This document shows positions 61,413 through 64,000 of a stretch of 64,000 bases of DNA, in pieces. Under the pieces are notes generated by a model. The model ran no database searches. It was not told the origin of the DNA and saw only the letters and a program-made list of their open reading frames with translations. Position 1 is the first letter of the stretch. Every line of letters begins with the position of its first letter. A program made the position numbers and the translations under genes. The stretch is from Pseudomonadota bacterium (lineage in GTDB: Bacteria; Pseudomonadota; Gammaproteobacteria; Steroidobacterales; Steroidobacteraceae), in contig JAEWLQ010000087.1 in NCBI GenBank assembly GCA_023457495.1, positions 50,069 through 114,068 of the forward strand, written 5' to 3'.

Positions 61413-61463
61413 CGCTCGCGCGACCCGTGTGCAGAATATTCCGCGACTTGCGGGGAGAGGTTC

Positions 61464-62861
61464 ATGTCCAGCACGCCCAAATTCCGGCGCGAAAAATCCG
61501 TATCGACCGAGCTGCGTGAACCGCCGCATTCCCGCGAAGCCGAGCAGTCGGTGTTGGGCGGTCTCATGCTGGATCGGTCCGCCTGGGACAACGTCGGCGA
61601 CGTGATCACCGCGGATGATTTCTATCAGCCCGATCACAAGCTGATTTTCGAGAGCATCGCGGCGTTGTGCAGCGAAGCGCAGCCCTGCGATCCGGTGACG
61701 GTGTCCGAACACCTGCAGCGCCTGGGCAAGCTGGGCGACGTCGGCGGGCTGGCCTACCTCGGCACGCTGACACGCGACACGCCGGGCGCCGCCAATGCGC
61801 GCGCTTATGCCGAGATCGTGAAGGAGCGGTCGCTGCTGCGCGCGCTGGTTACGACGGGTGGCGAGATCGCGAGCTCGGTATGGAGCGAGGAAGGCGAGAC
61901 CGCTCGCGATCTGGTCGAGCAGGCGGAGCGCAAGATTTTCGCGATCGCCGAAGGCTCGTCGCGCGGCAAGGGTTACGTGAGCGCCAAGCAGGCGCTGCCG
62001 GCGCTGATCGACCAGATCGATGATCTGTACAACAACCCGAACAAGCCACGCGGCTTGCCGACGGGCTTCATCGATTTCGACGCCAAGACCGGCGGATTGC
62101 GGCCCGGTGACCTGCTGATCATCGCGGGGCGCCCGTCGATGGGTAAGTCGACGCTCGCCATCAACATGGCCGAGCACGCGGCGCTCAAGGAAGGCGTGCG
62201 CGCCTCCGTGGCCATCTACTCGCTCGAAATGCCGGCCGAACAGATTTTGACGCGTATGTTGTCGTCCGTCGGCAGCGTCCACCTCGGCAACATCCGCAGC
62301 GGCAAGCTGTCCGAGGACGACTGGCCGCGCATCACAGGCGCGACCAAGCAGCTGCAGGACGCGAAGATCTTCATCGACGACACGCCGGCGCTCACTCCCA
62401 CCGAGTTGCGCGCGCGCTCGCGCCGCATCAAGCGCGAGCACGGGCTCGACCTGGTCGTGGTGGACTATCTACAGCTCATGACGGTGCCGGGGACCAAGGA
62501 AAACCGCGCGACGGAGATCTCGGAGATCTCGCGCGGATTGAAGGCGCTGGCGAAGGAATTGAGCTGCCCCGTGATCGCGCTGTCGCAGCTGAATCGCGGC
62601 GTCGAGCAGCGCGAGAACAAGAAGCCGGTGATGTCGGACCTTCGTGAATCCGGCGCCATCGAGCAGGATGCGGACATGATCCTGCTCATCTACCGCGACG
62701 AGGTCTACAACCGCGAGACGCCGAAGAAGGGCGTCGCTGAAATCGATCTCGCCAAACATCGTAACGGTGAGATCGGTGAGATCCGGCTGACGTTCAAGGG
62801 TGCGAACAGCCGCTTCGAGAACTACGTCGATCCGGCGTACGGCGAAGGAATCATGCGTTGA
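61464..62861 (+). CDS. dnaB: Replicative DNA helicase DnaB
   Basis: DnaB unwinds the replication fork as a hexamer. The N-terminal domain (PPHSREAEQSVLGGLMLDRSAW) is followed by a linker and the RecA-like C-domain with AGRPSMGKST at about residues 221-230, YSLEMPAEQILTRMLSS, the Walker B LVVVDYLQLM, and SDLRESGAIEQDADMILLIYRDE. A GGGGAGAGG ribosome binding site precedes the ATG at 61464. The length of 465 is normal. The stop overlaps alr. Confidence 0.97.
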   Translation: MSSTPKFRREKSVSTELREPPHSREAEQSVLGGLMLDRSAWDNVGDVITADDFYQPDHKLIFESIAALCSEAQPCDPVTVSEHLQRLGKLGDVGGLAYLGTLTRDTPGAANARAYAEIVKERSLLRALVTTGGEIASSVWSEEGETARDLVEQAERKIFAIAEGSSRGKGYVSAKQALPALIDQIDDLYNNPNKPRGLPTGFIDFDAKTGGLRPGDLLIIAGRPSMGKSTLAINMAEHAALKEGVRASVAIYSLEMPAEQILTRMLSSVGSVHLGNIRSGKLSEDDWPRITGATKQLQDAKIFIDDTPALTPTELRARSRRIKREHGLDLVVVDYLQLMTVPGTKENRATEISEISRGLKALAKELSCPVIALSQLNRGVEQRENKKPVMSDLRESGAIEQDADMILLIYRDEVYNRETPKKGVAEIDLAKHRNGEIGEIRLTFKGANSRFENYVDPAYGEGIMR

Positions 62862-63952
62862 CCCGCCTGCTGCGCGCGCTGATCGACACGGCCGCGCTGC
62901 GGCACAACCTCGGCACCATTCGCGCGTATGCGCCGGGCGCGAAGGTGATGGCGGTGGTCAAGGCGAACGCGTACGGGCATGGGCTCGTTTCCACGGCGCT
63001 CGCGCTCGCGGACGCGGACAGTTTCGCGGTGGCACGGCTCGAGGAGGGCATCGCGCTGCGCAGCGCCGGGGTGCGCGCGCCGATCGTGCTGCTCGAAGGT
63101 GTCTTCAGCGCCGAGCAGATGGCCGAGGCCGCGCATCACCGCTTCGAGCTCGTGCTCCACGATCCGTTGCAGATCAAACTACTCGAGGCCCATCGGGACG
63201 CCCGGCGGTTCGTCGTGTGGATCAAGATGGACACGGGCATGAACCGTCTCGGTTTTCGTCCCGAAGCCTTCGCACCCGCGCTGGCGCGCCTGCGCAATCT
63301 CACCGTCCCGGCGCTCGAGCTGCGCGCGATGACGCACCTGGCGCGCGCGGATGAACGCAGCGAGTCGATGACCGGCACGCAGGTCGACGTGTTCGAACGA
63401 ACGCTCGCGGCCGCGGACCTGATCGGACCCCGACGCCTGCCCACCAGCATCGGCAATTCCGCGGGCACGCTCGGCTGGCCGCGCGCGCACGGCGAGTGGG
63501 TGCGGCCGGGGCTCGCGCTGTACGGGGTTTCGCCGTTCGACGGCGAGGTCGCGGGCAAGTACGGCCTCAAGCCGGTGATGACGCTCGAGACCACCGTGCT
63601 CACCGTGCGCGACGTGAAACGAGGAGAGACCGTGGGATATGCCGGCGCCTGGCGCGCCGAGCGCGACAGCGCGATCGCGATTCTCGCCGCGGGTTATGGC
63701 GACGGCCTGCCGCGCCATCTCGCCGACGGCACGCCGGTGCTGATCGGCGGCACGAAGTATCCACTGGTCGGTCGCGTGTCGATGGACATGATCGCCGTCG
63801 ACGTCACGGGCGCACCCAAGGTTGCCGCGGGCACCAAGGCCGTGATCTGGGGAGAGGGCCTGCCCGTCGAAGAAATCGCCGCTTACGCGCAAACGATCCC
63901 GTACGAACTATTGTGCGGTGTGAGCCAGCGCGTCCCGCTGGAGCTGAAGTAG
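62858..63952 (+). CDS. alr: Alanine racemase
   Basis: Alr interconverts L- and D-alanine for peptidoglycan. The PLP lysine is Lys 35 in MAVVKANAYGHG; the partner Tyr lies in VGYAGAW, and ILAAGYGDGLPRHL and GRVSMDMIAVDVT are hallmarks. The length is 364 residues. The gene begins with a TTG that overlaps the dnaB stop (TTGA), a rare start codon next to a coupled partner, as in other gammaproteobacterial dnaB-alr pairs. Confidence 0.96.
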   Translation: MTRLLRALIDTAALRHNLGTIRAYAPGAKVMAVVKANAYGHGLVSTALALADADSFAVARLEEGIALRSAGVRAPIVLLEGVFSAEQMAEAAHHRFELVLHDPLQIKLLEAHRDARRFVVWIKMDTGMNRLGFRPEAFAPALARLRNLTVPALELRAMTHLARADERSESMTGTQVDVFERTLAAADLIGPRRLPTSIGNSAGTLGWPRAHGEWVRPGLALYGVSPFDGEVAGKYGLKPVMTLETTVLTVRDVKRGETVGYAGAWRAERDSAIAILAAGYGDGLPRHLADGTPVLIGGTKYPLVGRVSMDMIAVDVTGAPKVAAGTKAVIWGEGLPVEEIAAYAQTIPYELLCGVSQRVPLELK

Positions 63953-63953
63953 C

Positions 63954-63979
63954 AGGGTAGGTGCCGAGGGTAGGTGCCG
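63954..63979 (+). repeat. Tandem 13-bp duplication after alr
   Basis: AGGGTAGGTGCCG occurs twice back to back (63954-63966 and 63967-63979) just after the alr stop codon, probably a small slippage duplication. Confidence 0.8.
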
Positions 63980-64000
63980 GGTGAGAAAACGCTGAGTTAG

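Overview
The window is a GC-rich (roughly two-thirds G+C by eye), densely coded chromosome segment of a gammaproteobacterium. The backbone is the classic gammaproteobacterial block queG-nnr-tsaE-amiC-mutL-miaA-hfq-hflX-hflK-hflC-purA ... rnr-rlmB-rpsF-rpsR-rplI-dnaB-alr. The order is as I recall it from Pseudomonas, with a tRNA-Leu lying between purA and rnr as in that genus. Gene content (GH144, DyP-like peroxidase, arylsulfatases, DUF1254 proteins, a PlpD-like patatin, cytoplasmic folK-dNK-panB-panC) suggests a free-living soil or water organism, perhaps Xanthomonadales/Steroidobacterales-like. No rRNA is present, so the genus cannot be fixed.

Layout. 1-2.1 kb: end of an exopolysaccharide cluster (glycosyltransferase cut by the window edge, Wzx-type flippase). 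2.3-3.4 kb: a hotdog thioesterase-like gene, a GDT1/UPF0016 cation exporter and tRNA-Glu(CTC). 3.5-8.0 kb: pcnB-folK-dNK-panB-panC, a tightly overlapping operon for RNA polyadenylation, folate, deoxynucleoside salvage and pantothenate. 8.1-20.3 kb: queG (reverse), then the nnr-to-purA block covering metabolite repair, tRNA modification (t6A, i6A, queuosine), cell-wall splitting, mismatch repair, Hfq and the HflKC complex.

20.4-54.6 kb is an accessory stretch inserted, relative to the usual order, between purA and rnr. It holds an otsB-GH15-otsA trehalose operon; an 887-bp intergenic region carrying two 227-bp copies of an inverted, MITE-like element; a GH3/GH144 pair that looks like beta-1,2-glucan degradation; a DUF202 membrane protein with about ten tandem heptads; a patatin autotransporter-like protein; a secreted amidohydrolase; a four-gene operon around a divergent DyP-type peroxidase; DUF502 and NhaC genes; arcD-arcA without arcB/arcC; a BON/SRPBCC membrane protein; tRNA-Leu(CAG); a DUF748 protein; and a DUF1254-porin-sulfatase-methyltransferase run. 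No integrase, transposase or CRISPR array was seen.

54.7-64 kb returns to the core: rnr-rlmB, a second large arylsulfatase, the rpsF-rpsR-rplI ribosomal operon with a candidate S6:S18 leader hairpin and a strong intrinsic terminator, then dnaB-alr. Many genes overlap by 1 or 4 bases (ATGA, GTGA, TTGA), which points to translational coupling throughout.
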